Origin: Icerya purchasi | Lineage: Eukaryota > Arthropoda > Insecta > Hemiptera > Monophlebidae | Reading direction: 5' to 3' | DNA length: 64,000 nucleotides | NCBI GenBank assembly: GCA_039619475.1 | Contig: CM077116.1 | Span: forward strand, 99,555,164-99,619,163 | Part shown: positions 36,138 to 47,904 of the stretch, in pieces | Layout: every line of letters begins with the position of its first letter | Numbering within the stretch: the stretch's first letter is position 1 | Translations under genes and position numbers: made by a program | The notes under the pieces: generated by a model | The model's database searches: none | The model's input: the letters and a program-made list of their open reading frames with translations, nothing else | What the model was told of the DNA's origin: nothing

Positions 36138-37213
36138 AGGATTCCGTACATATAACTTACGGAATCCTAATAATATGGTTTAGAGGCGACAAAAATATCA
36201 CAAATAATCAATAACTCACGAACGGTTTGATTTATAAACTTCCAAATTGGATCATAAGTTACAATTAAAATTAAATCTATGACTTCAAACTAACCGATTA
36301 CCCTGTGCTGTAAAAAACCTAAAAAACCCTCAAGAATATGTAATATGGAATTTGAAACTACCTCAAAAAAATGCTCTTAAAAAATTCATAACTCATCACC
36401 AGATAACCTTTTAAATGTGAAATTCAGAATATAAAACAAAACGCATAAGCTTTTTCGTGGAATCAAAAAATTACGATTAAAAAATTACTACATATACCGC
36501 CCCTTTCGGGGCAAAAATAGTAAGAAAAAAAAAGTGTTCACGTAAACAGTAGCCTGAGTAAAAAAGTTGAGGAAACCAAAACTTACCTCCGATATATGCA
36601 TAAAAGACTGTTTTATAGGAAAACTATAGTCGAGCTTACAACTTTATATTCAGATACTCGGGGTGTCGAAAGCTCGAAAATTTCGAAAAAAATATTTATT
36701 TTTTTTTCCGGTCATGTAATACATATATCGATGGGGGAAGATCGCTATTTGTCGGGAACAAAACCGTATTTAATTTCCTTAACGAAACTTTCAAAGTTGA
36801 CGGAAAGTTCGAAAAAGCTCGAAAAATGACGTGTAGCCCCCCCTAGAAACGCCAATATTAATATTAAAAATTTTGAACAAGGTTAAAAATATGCGCATCC
36901 CTGTATATTTCTCTAGTCTGTAATATCCGGGTGTCCAGCTTTAAAATTGGGCCCTCAGGGCGTCGAAAGTTCGAAATTGTAAAAAAAAAAAATTTTCCAC
37001 GCATGTGATATATTGTTGGAAAGAAAACTATCTGTCGGGAACGAAACCGTATTCCATTTCTTTAACGGAACGTTCGATGTTGGCGAATAGTTGAAAAAAG
37101 CGCGAAAAAAATGATATATCTCTGCTTCTTTATGGCGCAAAAAATCAGATTTGTTTTTGTTTTGAATTTATTATTACGTGTAAACGTAATTATAGTCTTA
37201 CATACGGAATCCT
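36138..37213. mobile_element. Non-autonomous TIR element with hairpin end and internal tandem repeat
   Basis: The left end AGGATTCCGTA (36138-36148) is reverse-complemented at the right end, TACGGAATCCT (37203-37213); the match extends a few bases inwards. The left end is itself a hairpin, since TACGGAATCCT recurs at 36158-36168. A second small hairpin, ATTACG-CGTAAT, lies at 37173-37190 close to the right end. The interior contains two diverged copies of a roughly 295-bp unit. No transposase frame and no clear target duplication are seen. A MITE or foldback element is the likely class. Confidence 0.5.
36600..37125. repeat. About 295-bp tandem dimer inside the TIR element
   Basis: Unit 1 (about 36600-36850) and unit 2 (about 36890-37125) share GTCGAAAG(C/T)TCGAAA, a run of A or T, CATGTRATA, then CTRT(T/C)TGTCGGGAAC and AAACCGTATT, TTTC(C/T)TTAACG, and a tail rich in GTTCGAAAAA/GCGAAAAAA. 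The period measured at TCGAAAG is 297 bases. The repeated TTCGAAA motifs are unusual for the region. There is no coding frame common to both units. Confidence 0.7.
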
Positions 37214-37489
37214 CAACGAGTGAAACATCATGCTCGACTGAACTTGTTTTTTTATGTAATACTTAATTACACTAAATAACGAGTTACCACACGGACGATT
37301 ATGACTGATTCTAATCAGTTCCGACAACAACCAACAATTTGATGCCTTTCTTTTTTTTCAGTTTTCAACACGTTCTAACGCGTAATTTTTTTACCGAAAA
37401 AAAAAAAAAACCGTTTTCTTTCGGTTCTGCCCACCGAGAGACACTCGACAAGTTTTCAATCATAAACTGACGAATGTCGCGGGAAAATC

Positions 37490-37520
37490 TATAAAAGCTT
37501 CAACATTTGTGCCATCAGTT
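37490..37520 (+). promoter_or_regulatory. TATA plus initiator, canonical spacing
   Basis: TATAAAAG at 37490-37497 lies 27 bases before the A (37517) of TCAGTT, an arthropod initiator. The spacing fits the −31 to −24 TATA position loosely from the first T and well overall. The downstream transcript would have a short frame from an ATG near 37613, MILFNDDDSFR and on to a stop, with no family match. It could drive a small gene, a non-coding RNA or be chance. Confidence 0.4.
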
Positions 37521-37846
37521 GATTTTAGTTTCGCTGTGCAGTACACTGTATTTGGTCTAAAAGTTTAAACCAGGGTGTAGCACGGGTGGAAGACGCACGA
37601 TAGCCCTGCGTTTGATGATTCTATTCAATGATGATGACTCATTTCGGTTTTTTTTTTTTTGTTGATACCCGTTATTCTGTTATATAAGCTGTTCTTACCT
37701 GGTATTTAACATTTAGAGGCTATGTTTTTTGCTTGAGCAATTATTTCCGATTTTTTAGCGGATACGCGGCCGCTGACATTGTACACTTCGGCAATAATTG
37801 TGAATTCACGCAACAATAGTTTATTTGCCGGGAGGGGGATGCCCCA

Positions 37847-37873
37847 TATAAACGAAGCGACTGTTATTCAGTA
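37847..37873 (+). promoter_or_regulatory. Second TATA/initiator-like pair
   Basis: ATATAAAC (37846-37853) is followed by TTCAGTATC with A at 37870. The TATA-to-initiator distance (23 bases) is slightly short. It lies about 350 bases downstream of the first pair on the same strand. No gene follows that I can recognise. Confidence 0.25.
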
Positions 37874-37899
37874 TCAACGAGATACAAAACTTTTCATCT

Positions 37900-40800
37900 T
37901 TTTCACCACTTTATATATATGTCAATCAACTGTCGACGATCTGTAATTAGTTGTAAGGTTAACGCGTCCATATAGATTTTCTTTCGGCGATGGGTTAATC
38001 GTCGTTTTAATTTTTCATTAATTAAATATATCTGTGATATTATTTTGTATTTTTATTTATTTATTTATTTATTTTTTCGTGTATAAATAATACGCTTTCG
38101 ACGTATTAAAATGTACGAATTTATGTTTTTTGATGCTGATGTGCCTGAACTATTGTTAGCCGCGTTTCTCAGTACGTTTTGGAATTTTTTTGATTTCGCT
38201 AATTTTTCTGTTAATAGACAATTTGTGGCGTAAACTAAGTAAATTAAAGAAAAATGTCATTCGCGGGAGACCGAAAAATTTATCTCATGTGCGTGTTGTT
38301 AAATTTTTGCGTAAAATTAATAATTTTCCCCTTATAGAGGACACATTATCGTCTAAACAATTTCAGTATCGCCCGGAATTTTTTTTCATTTAAATCTAAG
38401 AAGTACATCTTTACATACGGGCTAAGATCAATATTTCCTGTATTCATCAGAGAAGTTGGACGCAGCGCTTCAAGGCCTCTTGCATAGTTGATCGATATTC
38501 TCCAGTACAGGTGTGCTGGTGATAGATCCAATAGGACATCTAATATAACTTTCATAATATGTGCACTCGATATGTTCGTAGTTGATTTGTTATTTATTTT
38601 TTTTTTTTAATTTTTTTTTTTTTGCGTGTAATTTATCAACCAAGTGAAAGTGGACTCCAACTTTTATTTATAAAGAAAAGAAGAAAAAAAAATTACACCA
38701 GTGTGCTATAACGGGAGTACATTGCAACATCTTTTCCCCAGATGGTGCGTAAACTATTTCGTTCTAGTAAAAATAACAACTCAAACTGTTGGTCAGAAAC
38801 TGAACAAAATCTTTAACATAAGTCTAAATAAGGGTAACACTTTTGCGTAACGTACAAGTTTTGCAAGTATCAAAATATAAAAAAAAAACAACAATAAAAC
38901 AAACTAGTTTGCCCGTGAGTTAAAAATGAACTGATACACTTTTTAATTAAGCGGAGTATCGGAGTAGAAAGGAAGTATTCCAGTCCCAAATATCGATTGA
39001 TTTATCTCAGAGGAGCCTTTTTATGTGCGTGCATGGAATGATATGATCGATCTGCCCCTTTTTTCCAAGCAACCAGGGTTAGTTTCCTCTCGCTCACCAA
39101 TTAATAATGAAGCAAAAACCTTGGTTCGGCGTTCGGAATTTTCAGGGAAGTGTCTTTTTCGGTGTACCAACATAGAATTCGGCTATTGTACGATTACGAA
39201 TCGAAATTTTCTATAGACTATTCCGAGATATTAAGATATTATATTGCGAAAAACTGTAAGAGAAAGCTAAATTCTCCGACATAAAAAACGTTTCTTCACA
39301 ACACGCGCGCCTACGTATGCCCTTTGGAATTAAGCTACTGGTTAAAGCTCTTTTAAACAACGCGGGGTAATCCGTAATATAGTAACCATTACGCTATATC
39401 GACTCTGTAGCGAGATCATCCGGGTTGCAAGGATGTTTTCCTATATTTGCCCATATTTTTTTTTTTTTTTTTTCTTGTTTGGGTTTTTCCCTGGGCTTGT
39501 CAGCAACGGACGATTACCCATCAACATGTGTACATAGCAGCAATTAGGAGTAACAAGGAATGGAATCTGATAAAGAATGCTATACCAAAGATGGAGAAAC
39601 AATAACAATCAACGTCGAAAAATGCCAAACGTATGTATCCTGAAAAGAAAAGAAATGACGAAGGTAAGAGCAAAAGGAGTTAGCTGTCCCATACCATGGT
39701 CACATCTGCAATTACAGAGCCCACAGTACAAACGGACAAAGGAATCTGGCTATAAATAATTAAGGAAGAAGAAACACGGGATGTTTAAAAAGCAGTTAGA
39801 TCCATCTAGCACGAAACCTATATAGAACACAGCGCTTAGCGTCCGTAAACAATTATCCGAAAGTTCAATGACTTTCTCCATCACTATAGGCTAAGTAAGG
39901 GCCCCGCTTCTTTATGTACTCGACCGCGATGCGGTTGGCATCGTCGTAAAGTTTTTACGATTGCTTCGTTGCCGACGGGGAGAATGCTGTACGATTTTCC
40001 AGCGTGGCCTTGTGACTTCGGTGCAATAGAAGTGGTTTTCGGTAGAGGAGACTTATCGTAATTGCCACGGGCATATGTTCTCTATATCTACATTACGAAA
40101 TTTTTGCAAATTTTGATTTCGTTTCCTCGTTCTGTTTTTTATCTGTTCGATTATTTAATGGTATTTATTTACGCATTTATTTAGGCGAGGGGGGGGCGAA
40201 AGAGCGGAAAACGAAGAAAAAAAGAATGGTACAAAGGAAACCGCGGATCCTCATTATTATTAGCGAAACTGGCGGGAAATGGAGAGCGGCACCCCTCTCG
40301 ACAGGTGGTAATTTTTCTCGGTTCAACGTTCAATTTTGATGTACAACGCTGGGCGCAGATTTTTTACGGCAAATTTTCAGCTAGCGCGTATTAGCTTTAA
40401 GGTGCGAGTGCCGCTTTATTCCGATCCTACTGAGCGCAAAAGCCGTTATTCGCGAATTGAGTTGTCGAAATATTTCATCTGGTTATTTACAGAACAGCCA
40501 ACGAACCGTACCAGCACTGCCGATCGTCTCGAGGCCGTGCGCCGTGCTTATTGCACGATATACATTTTCCACCTGGTCTCGTCTTTGTAACCGCATCACC
40601 TTCTGTTGCGTTTTCCCGCGATTTATTGTACGCCCGACATTTTTATGCGACTACACATTCCCTCTCCCCGCGTCCTGTATTCGATCGCTGCGCATAAATA
40701 GGCGAACAGATTTCTCCTAGAGTTCCTTTTGACGTAGATGAATTTGGTATTGTCAACAGTTTTTCTTCTTTCCATTGTTGCTGAAAAGAAGCTTTTCTAG

Positions 40801-42049
40801 GTCGCGTCTTTGAAAAGCAGCGCCACTTGACTACCGCCATTACCGTCGTGCCTTAAATCGTTTCTTCGGTCATTTTTTCCTTTTTTCTTTTTTCTCTCGT
40901 CCATTAACAACATACCCCGCGATTCACTTTGCTTCTACTTGTTCCTTGATTTACAGTCATCGTAATATGTGCCGAAATAAAGACTGTATCTCCTTAAAAC
41001 TCGGATCAGAGTCGTGTCTAACGTTGTCGAAAGGTATTAAATCGATTACTTTAATTCGAGCGCAATTCCTCGCTTTCCTCATTTTGTTCTTTTTCGTTTC
41101 TTTAACCGTGGTCGGTTCACTGCCGAGAGAAAGCCTCCCCCAGTTTTTTCCAGTCCCTCCGGTTTGCCTTTAAATTTTCGAATTTCATCTTCCCCCGGCG
41201 CTTCTTCGGTCGCTCTAGTGTTCGTTTTCCATCACGATAGATTTATCTATAAAGTTATTAAACTAATGTTTTTTTTGTTTTTTTTTTAAATTTCATTTAA
41301 TGGGTTTTTTCGGGTCCGGAAAAGTTGAAAAAAATATTTTGCTTATAAAAGCTATTTTTAGCGTAAAATTTATAATATCAATTGCGAAAAATCTTAATTA
41401 ATAGTGTTGCATCTCACGCGAAACTAAGTTATTTAAACCGAAAATCAGCACTCAGTGTTTTTTATTTTACGAAGAAATTTTATATATATAGATAGATATA
41501 TATATATGTATTAAAAAAAAAAAAAGGTCAGAGGTTAGATGAAGTTACGAACAACGGATATTTATCAAAAACGCAAAATAACTCCATACATTATTAAAAT
41601 AGTGACACACCATGCACGGTATACCGGATAAACGTAAAAATGCGGATAGCTAAATAATCAAGCATAGAAAAAACCATGGAAGAACTTAAACGATTTCAGG
41701 AATACATTATAATAATAAACTGTTTTAAACTTCGTATTAGCGATATGGGTTTCAAAAAAGTACCTTTACTCTTTTGAGCGACTTTTCAGTTTTTATTTAT
41801 ACCGATTCACCCTCGGAAGACCATTAAATGTTTCTATTTATTGATTCAGCAAAAGCACTTGATTTTCAGTTAGACGCCATTTATTAACAAAGAAACTTAA
41901 AAGAAAACCACTAAAAAACTGGTTTACGGGCTACAATGAAAAAACACAGAAGTACTATAGTCAGCATTGGGGAATACCTATGGTGAAGCTCTTGTTCCTC
42001 AAGACATAATTCTGGTCCCAACATATTATTTTTAATATATACGCGTGTA
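37900..42049. other. Non-coding stretch, GC-richer island 39.9-41.2 kb
   Basis: Poly-T at about 39457-39473 followed by GGGCTTGTCAGCAACGG-type sequence resembles the reversed 3' UTR of the I/R1-group LINEs below and may be the 3' tip of another minus-strand copy. The island at 39900-41220 has no repeat match and frames without motifs; it may be regulatory. (TA) and (GATA)-like runs lie near 41481-41511. Confidence 0.35.
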
Positions 42050-42111
42050 TTTTTTTTTTTTTTTTTTGGGCACGTCAACAATGGAACTTACCCAACGCAA
42101 CGAATTGTACA

Positions 42112-42969
42112 TTATATAAGGAAAAGATTAGAAATTGAGCAGATAAAGAAGGCCAACAAAGGAACTATATTGAGAGAGCGGAATGCAAGAATGGAGTGGA
42201 CACTATAAGCAGTAGGACGGCCAAGGCGCAGAAGACTAGAATACAGAGTAGAACGTTTGGAGGAAATAAAGGGGCATTCGAACAAAATGTGATTTGCATC
42301 ACAGGTATAGTTGAGCTCTGGAGGGTCATAAGGATACAAAGGAGATTGAACAATAGAAAAACGGAAAAGAGAAGCCGAAAGTAAACTATGATTGAACCGC
42401 AGGCGAACTATAGAGGCAATAATCGAACGGCTAAGTTAGGGGAAAAGATTAAACCAAGGGTGGGAATAAGGGAAGGGTTGAACAGAAAGGTAAAAAGATC
42501 GAGGATGGGTAAAGAATGAAGGATAGAATCCGGTCCAGAAATCGTGATGGGAACGATAAGAAAGACAGTAGAGAGTTTGAGCAGGAAATCTACTAATGAA
42601 TAGACCATTGGTCGCCTCCGAACGTGCCAACGAGTCAACTAACTCGTTGCCAGGAATTCCGCAATGACCAGGAATCCGTAGTAGATCAATTATAACAGAG
42701 CGGGATGCAAATAAATTAGAAATTAAGAAGCGAATTTGAAGAATAATGGGATCAGCGACATGAGTAGGAAAAGGAGAGGAGATAGCCAATAAAACACTTT
42801 TCGAATTCGAGGATAGGAGGAATCTAGAGATGTTATTTGTCGAGCATATGAAAAGGACTGCCTGCAGCAAGAAAAATAGAGGAAAAGGAGGGCAACCGAA
42901 AGGATTAGGAATAGGTAAGCGCGGGGATAATGAACGCAGCCCCAACGTCAACATCAGACTTCGAACCAT
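42112..42969 (-). pseudogene. RNase H and Cys/His tail of the 42-48 kb LINE
   Basis: The frame 42969-42436 has SSNSKSVLLAI and RIPGHCGIPGNELVDSLARS, the RNase H end block with His and Asp kept. The domain start, IIYTNGSK, sits at the end of the RT frame near 42970. Both Asp positions (YTDGSK and SDSK in relatives) read Asn (AAT), so catalysis would be lost. After another frameshift the tail at 42339-42112 reads TCDANHILFECPF, keeping C-x4-H-x4-C but not the first Cys of the related copy's CICDSNHILFEC. The stop follows SISNLFLI. About 45 bases of 3' UTR precede the poly-A. Confidence 0.75.
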
Positions 42970-44784
42970 TCGTGTAGATAATTGTATGGGAAGGAAAGTA
43001 TAATGAATTGGTTTTGAACGGAAGGATGAGGAAGAGATTTAATGTCCGAGGGCAGAACAAATAACTTCGGAATTCAAAGAAATTAAAAGCGAAGTAAGGT
43101 GGTTTGGTGAAAGGGAGAACAAAAGGCAAGAAGAGCATAAGCCGAGAAGAGATCGAGGATAATATAGGAATTTTGCGAGGAGAGAAGCGACAGTTATCGG
43201 AAATAAATTGATAGGAACTTAGGAGTTTAGAATTACTAATGGGAAGGCGTTTAATCAAAAATCTTTCACCTAATAAGAGTCTTCGAATGAAAAGAGGAAG
43301 GAATCCCGACTCTGCCAAAATGGCTGAAATTGGAGAGGAGTTAAGTACTCCGATACAGAGACGAAGACATGAGTTTTGGATGCGATCAAGTTTACGAAGA
43401 AATTGCTTGGGAGCACTAGCGTACAGGAATGCGCCGTAGTCAAATTTGGAAAGGATTATTGATCTATATAACATAAGTAAAATATAAGGATCACCGCCCC
43501 ATTTACGAGGCGAAAGAGCTTTTAGTATATTGAGCCTTTTGAGAGCGGACGTACACAGATAACTGATATGCTCCCGAAAGGATAAAGTGCTATTAAGTAT
43601 AATCCCGAGATAAGAGAAGGAATTGACTACAGGGATGGGATGGTGGCGCAAGGAAAGATTGACTAAAGAACGGTTATAAGGACGGAATGTGAAAACCATA
43701 GAGGCAGATCTTTCGGGTGAGATAGAAATATGAAGAGAGGATAACGTATTTTCCAAAATAGCAAGAGAATTATTAACTCCTCGTTCACCGCAGATGTATT
43801 ATCCGACGAGGAATAGATAAGAATATCATCAGCGTAGAACAACGACGTGGAGGAGACTCGGAGGATAGCGAGACTGTGAAAATATATATTGAAAAGAGTA
43901 GGACTAAGACTTGATCCCTGCGGGAGACCTCGGTAAACCACCCCGGAATCATCAAAAAAGGGAGTAGAAAGATGAATTATCCTGTTACGGAAAAGATTAA
44001 TAACTATTGAGGTGAAGTGGAAAGGAATATTGATAGAGAGCATTTTGTCATGCAAGGAAGGTAAATGGACATTATCAAAGGTAGAGGAGGCATCAATGAA
44101 CGCAGCAACGGTAAATTTTTTGAGGATAAGAGATTTATAAATGTCAGAAAGGAATAAAGATAGGCAGTCCATAGAGCCCAGGCCCGGACGGAAACCAAAC
44201 ATATTGCCATGGAGTATATTATGATGTTCTAGCCACCAGACCAGACGTTTATTGATCGTATATTCGAAACGTTTCCTTAAGCAAGAAGCCAATGATATTG
44301 GACGGAAGGAATTAGGCTTTTTCTTCGGAATCGGGATAACCATAAACGAGCTCCAGCGAGACGGAGTTGAGCCAGTATATAGGAAACGATTATATATTAT
44401 CAGAAGAGTATTAAGTGCAGAGTTTGAAAGATTTCTAAGAGCAAGGTATGAAATTCTGTCTAATCCGGGGCTAGAATTGGAGGAATTAGACAAAGAGGCA
44501 CGGATTTCACCGATGCTGAAGTCAGAAGAAAGAATATGTGCAGGAGCTGTACGAACATATGTAGGAGTAAGTGTTTCTTCGAGAGATGGAACATAAGCGG
44601 GAGCAATAGAATCAATGAAAGAAGTAAGTTTTTCGGAAGGAAGGTTATAATATGAAGGACGTTCAGAATGAGGAGCTTGAAAAGCTTTAGCCATTCTCCA
44701 AATTTGGGAAATAGGGGTGGATCTAGAAAATGAGGAACAAAGAATTATTTTTGACTTTTTTATGGATAAGTCTGGCCTTGACAT
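42905..44784 (-). pseudogene. Reverse transcriptase of the 42-48 kb LINE
   Basis: The frame 44784-43663 contains IPIPKKKPNSFRPISLASC at about residues 150-168, FGFRPGLGS at 196-204, motif A AAFIDASSTFDNV (D231), motif B GLPQGSSLSP (286-295) and motif C LFYADDILIYSS (YADD 317-320). After a frameshift near 43760, the thumb continues in 43756-42905 with FSYLGIILNS, LNILKALSPRKWGGDP and LDRIQNSCLRLCIG. Catalytic residues are intact; the enzyme is broken only by frame changes. Another frameshift near 44740 separates it from the endonuclease linker. Confidence 0.85.
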
Positions 44785-44884
44785 TAGCCTTCTTATAAGC
44801 TAAGAAGTTCTCAAAAGAGGAACACGCCCGAAAAAGCCTAAAACAGGAAGTACTGTCGCTAATGGCCTCCGAACAGTCGTTGTT

Positions 44885-45790
44885 TCACCAAAGCGAAGAA
44901 GAAAGAAAGTATCGATTCTTTTTAGGGGGACGAACCAGTGCAGAAGAGGCGGTTAGCGCGGGGGAAATAGAGTCATAGAAGGAATCGTATTGATGCATAG
45001 GATTAGGAAGAGAATTAATGTTAGAGAGAGATGAATCGACGATTGACCGAAATTTATCCCAGTCGACTTTGGATAGAGACCATTTAGGAGCATTGAGGGG
45101 TTTGATAGGATCTGGAGGAGGAGGAAGGGGATCGTTCAAGGAAAAAATAATAGGGACATGATTACTGCCGAAAGTACTATCAAGGGTTTCCCAATGATAG
45201 TTGAGACCAAAGTTAGGGGAGGTTAAAGAGAGGTCAACCGAGCTGCGACTGTAAACACCTGTGTAGAGAGTAAGGGAATGATCGTTCAAAAGGACAAAGT
45301 TGTTATTGAGGGTAAAATTCTCGAGGATATGCCCGTTCCTATTATGGCTCGCAGAGCCCCACAAGGGGGAGTGACCATTCCAATCACCCCCAATGATGAA
45401 GGGAAGAGATTGAGGATTGGATAGTAACGTGAAAGGAAAATTATTAAGATCATAATATGGAGGGATGTATACGGAAAAGATGTGAGTAGGTTGAGGGTGA
45501 ACATTAGGAATAGAAATATGGACCAAGTTAGGTGATTGAGGATCAAGTGGAAAACAAGAGGAATGATCATAAATATTGAAGAAAATATCTTTTCTTATGA
45601 GTATGGCGGCACCACCATAGCCGTCTACGCGATCAGAACGGATTAAATTAAAGCCTCGAATAGATATATTTGAGGATTCTCTAAGCCAGGTTTCTGATAA
45701 CAGAGCAATATGAATGGAATAGGAGTCGAGTATACTCTCCAAGGCTTGTTTGTTAGCTCTAAGACTCCGACAATTCCACTGGAGTATCAT
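44885..45790 (-). pseudogene. AP-type endonuclease domain of the 42-48 kb LINE
   Basis: This N-terminal domain of ORF2 would nick the target DNA. The 301-residue frame starts MILQWNCRSLR with Asn6, then LLSETWL (E33), GGYGG-type strand, GGDWNGHSPLWG (D136, N138), SSVDLSL (D186) and GSNHVPI (H211). The usual SDH triad reads SNH, so the Asp that orients the catalytic His is Asn (AAT near 45163). The frame ends at a TGA (44885-44887) in LW-stop-NNDCSEAI, where relatives have a second Trp; a TGG to TGA change explains it, and the frame then continues into the linker. Confidence 0.85.
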
Positions 45791-46019
45791 TTGGGAGAAT
45801 AGGTAGAATGAAATAAGTGCTCAATTTAAGAGTAAAGAATGCAGAAGGAAAGACAGTCGGAGCTGTTGAAGCCTTAAAAAGGGAGCTGGATAAAAGTGAA
45901 TCGTAGATGATAGAGGAAGGGAGGAACATGCAGCATGGACGAGTATAATAAGAGGAGTAATATAAAAGGAAGTAATAGTTTAAGGGACTAGGTAATGAAA
46001 ATGAAAATTCGTTTATGAT

Positions 46020-46430
46020 GGTTATCAACCTTGAAGTACTGTCTTCAACAGCACTCAGCAATAGGACAGATCCATGTATCCGTTAACATATCGGATGATG
46101 ATTTTAATGGTCTCCGATTGTCATACGAAAAATGTAGAGGTAAATCTAATAAGTTGGTAATTTTAATTACCACCCAAAGATTTACTCCACAACGACCAGT
46201 ATGGACTGTAGGACAGAGCAAATGGACCATAAAAGGAGAATGGTTAGCCAGAACTATCTCCAGGTTTATTCTAATGTGGGAATAAATGAATTTCAAACGA
46301 AAAGTTCCACAAATTCTAGCAGATCCACTGTTCCAGATGGATTTGGGCCATCCCACAGCAGCACATTCGCAATAATGAGGAGACAAAGCAACGTATGAAG
46401 GAAATACAGGAAAGAAGTTAGCTAAACTGT
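46020..46430 (-). other. Segment between ORF1 and ORF2 of different composition
   Basis: The rest of the element is strongly purine-rich on the + strand, but this piece is not. On the minus strand it is open for 140 codons (46467-46045) with many Trp and Cys, and the opposite strand is also open. It may be a small insertion or an ordinary inter-ORF spacer. No family is recognised. Confidence 0.3.
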
Positions 46431-47871
46431 AAATTATCGGATAGGAAGGAGGAAAGTGAAGCGACAAAGTTAGAGGACGAAGCTACATTATGATGGGAAA
46501 GCAAATCCATAGTTGCTGCTGATAGATTATTGATGGCAGGAAGAGTAGGAATAGTGGATGTAGTGTTGGAGTTGTCACAGGAAGAATTAGAAGCAGAAGG
46601 CTTTAGATTAGATCAATCGGAGTCGTTGCTTGCAGTAATCGGATGGTTAAGAGTCCAGCCGTTGGAGGGGGTTGGAAGTTTACTGGAAGGAAGATGGGGA
46701 AAGTGAGGAAGAGGTTTATATGAATGTTTAGTTTTGTTAGACTTGTGGAAAGTAGTAGACTTAACAGGGGCATTTGAAATTAAAGAAGACGTATTAGAGA
46801 AACCGTAGTAGTAAAGGAGGGAATGGAAGCGCGGTTGGCGTATGAAAATGCCTGAGTAGCGTAGGAATTTTTTTTTATGGACGAGGCTTCGTGGAAAGAA
46901 ATGTTCTCGTAAAACATGATTTTTTTGATATCCTTTTGTTTAGACCACTCAGGGCAACTGCGGTCATTGGAACAATGAGAACCTTTGCCGTTTCTACATG
47001 TAGACGGATTTTGAAGATTATTTCATTCCGAGTAAGAATGTTTTAATGAACAGTGGGAGAAAATAGAACTAGAACTACGACAGTGTCTCGCAATGTGACC
47101 GAAAAGGAAACACTTAGAACACTGAGTAGGAGGTTTGACACTAGGTAAGACGGGAAAACGAAGTTTGAAAATAGATACAAATTCAGGAAGAATGGTGTTC
47201 GCGAACTTAAGTTCCACGGCTCTTGTAGGAATTTTCTTATCTTCGGCAGTGCGAAGGATTCTTCTGATGGAGATTACAGGAATGCTGGATTCAAGACCCT
47301 CTCTAATATTATCCTCAGAAAAGGAAGGATGAACGTTTGAAATTACGCCCAATCTATACAATGAAGTAGAAGGAATAGATGCTTTTAGATTATGTTTGAA
47401 GAAGAAGTTATGGTTTTGAAGGAAATGGTTAGCAGTTGCAGAAGAAGGGAATGAGACGGAAATTCGATTTCTTCCGCGAGGAGAGATATTAATAAAGGAG
47501 AAAGATATTGAATTTATAAGTCTAGCCAAAGCTAAGGGGTGTTAATTGCCTATATTATCATCGGATGAGGTGCACTCAATTAAGATAGGGTAAGGACCAA
47601 GATGATTGAGATTCATCGGGACTTGGAGTATGCGTAACATTGCCACTGTTGCTGTGGTTTTTATTATTACTATCATTTTTATTACTATTAGTATTAAAGA
47701 AATTATTATCATTAGCGTCATTACTATTATTGTCACTGTTACTATTATTATTATTAATAATAATATTATCATTATTATTACTATTTTCTTGGTTATTGTT
47801 GTAGCTATTGCTACTAATAGTATTATCATTATCAGTATTGGTACTATTACTACTACTACTATTTTTGTTGT

Positions 47872-47904
<33 letters not shown>

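Noticed and set aside
39361..39430. Minus-strand TAGCGTAATGGTTAC string resembling a tRNA box A
   Set aside because: It does not fold into a cloverleaf by eye and lacks a box B.
43239..44596. Plus-strand frames over the 42-48 kb LINE RT
   Set aside because: They are complements of a clear RT with motifs A, B and C on the minus strand.
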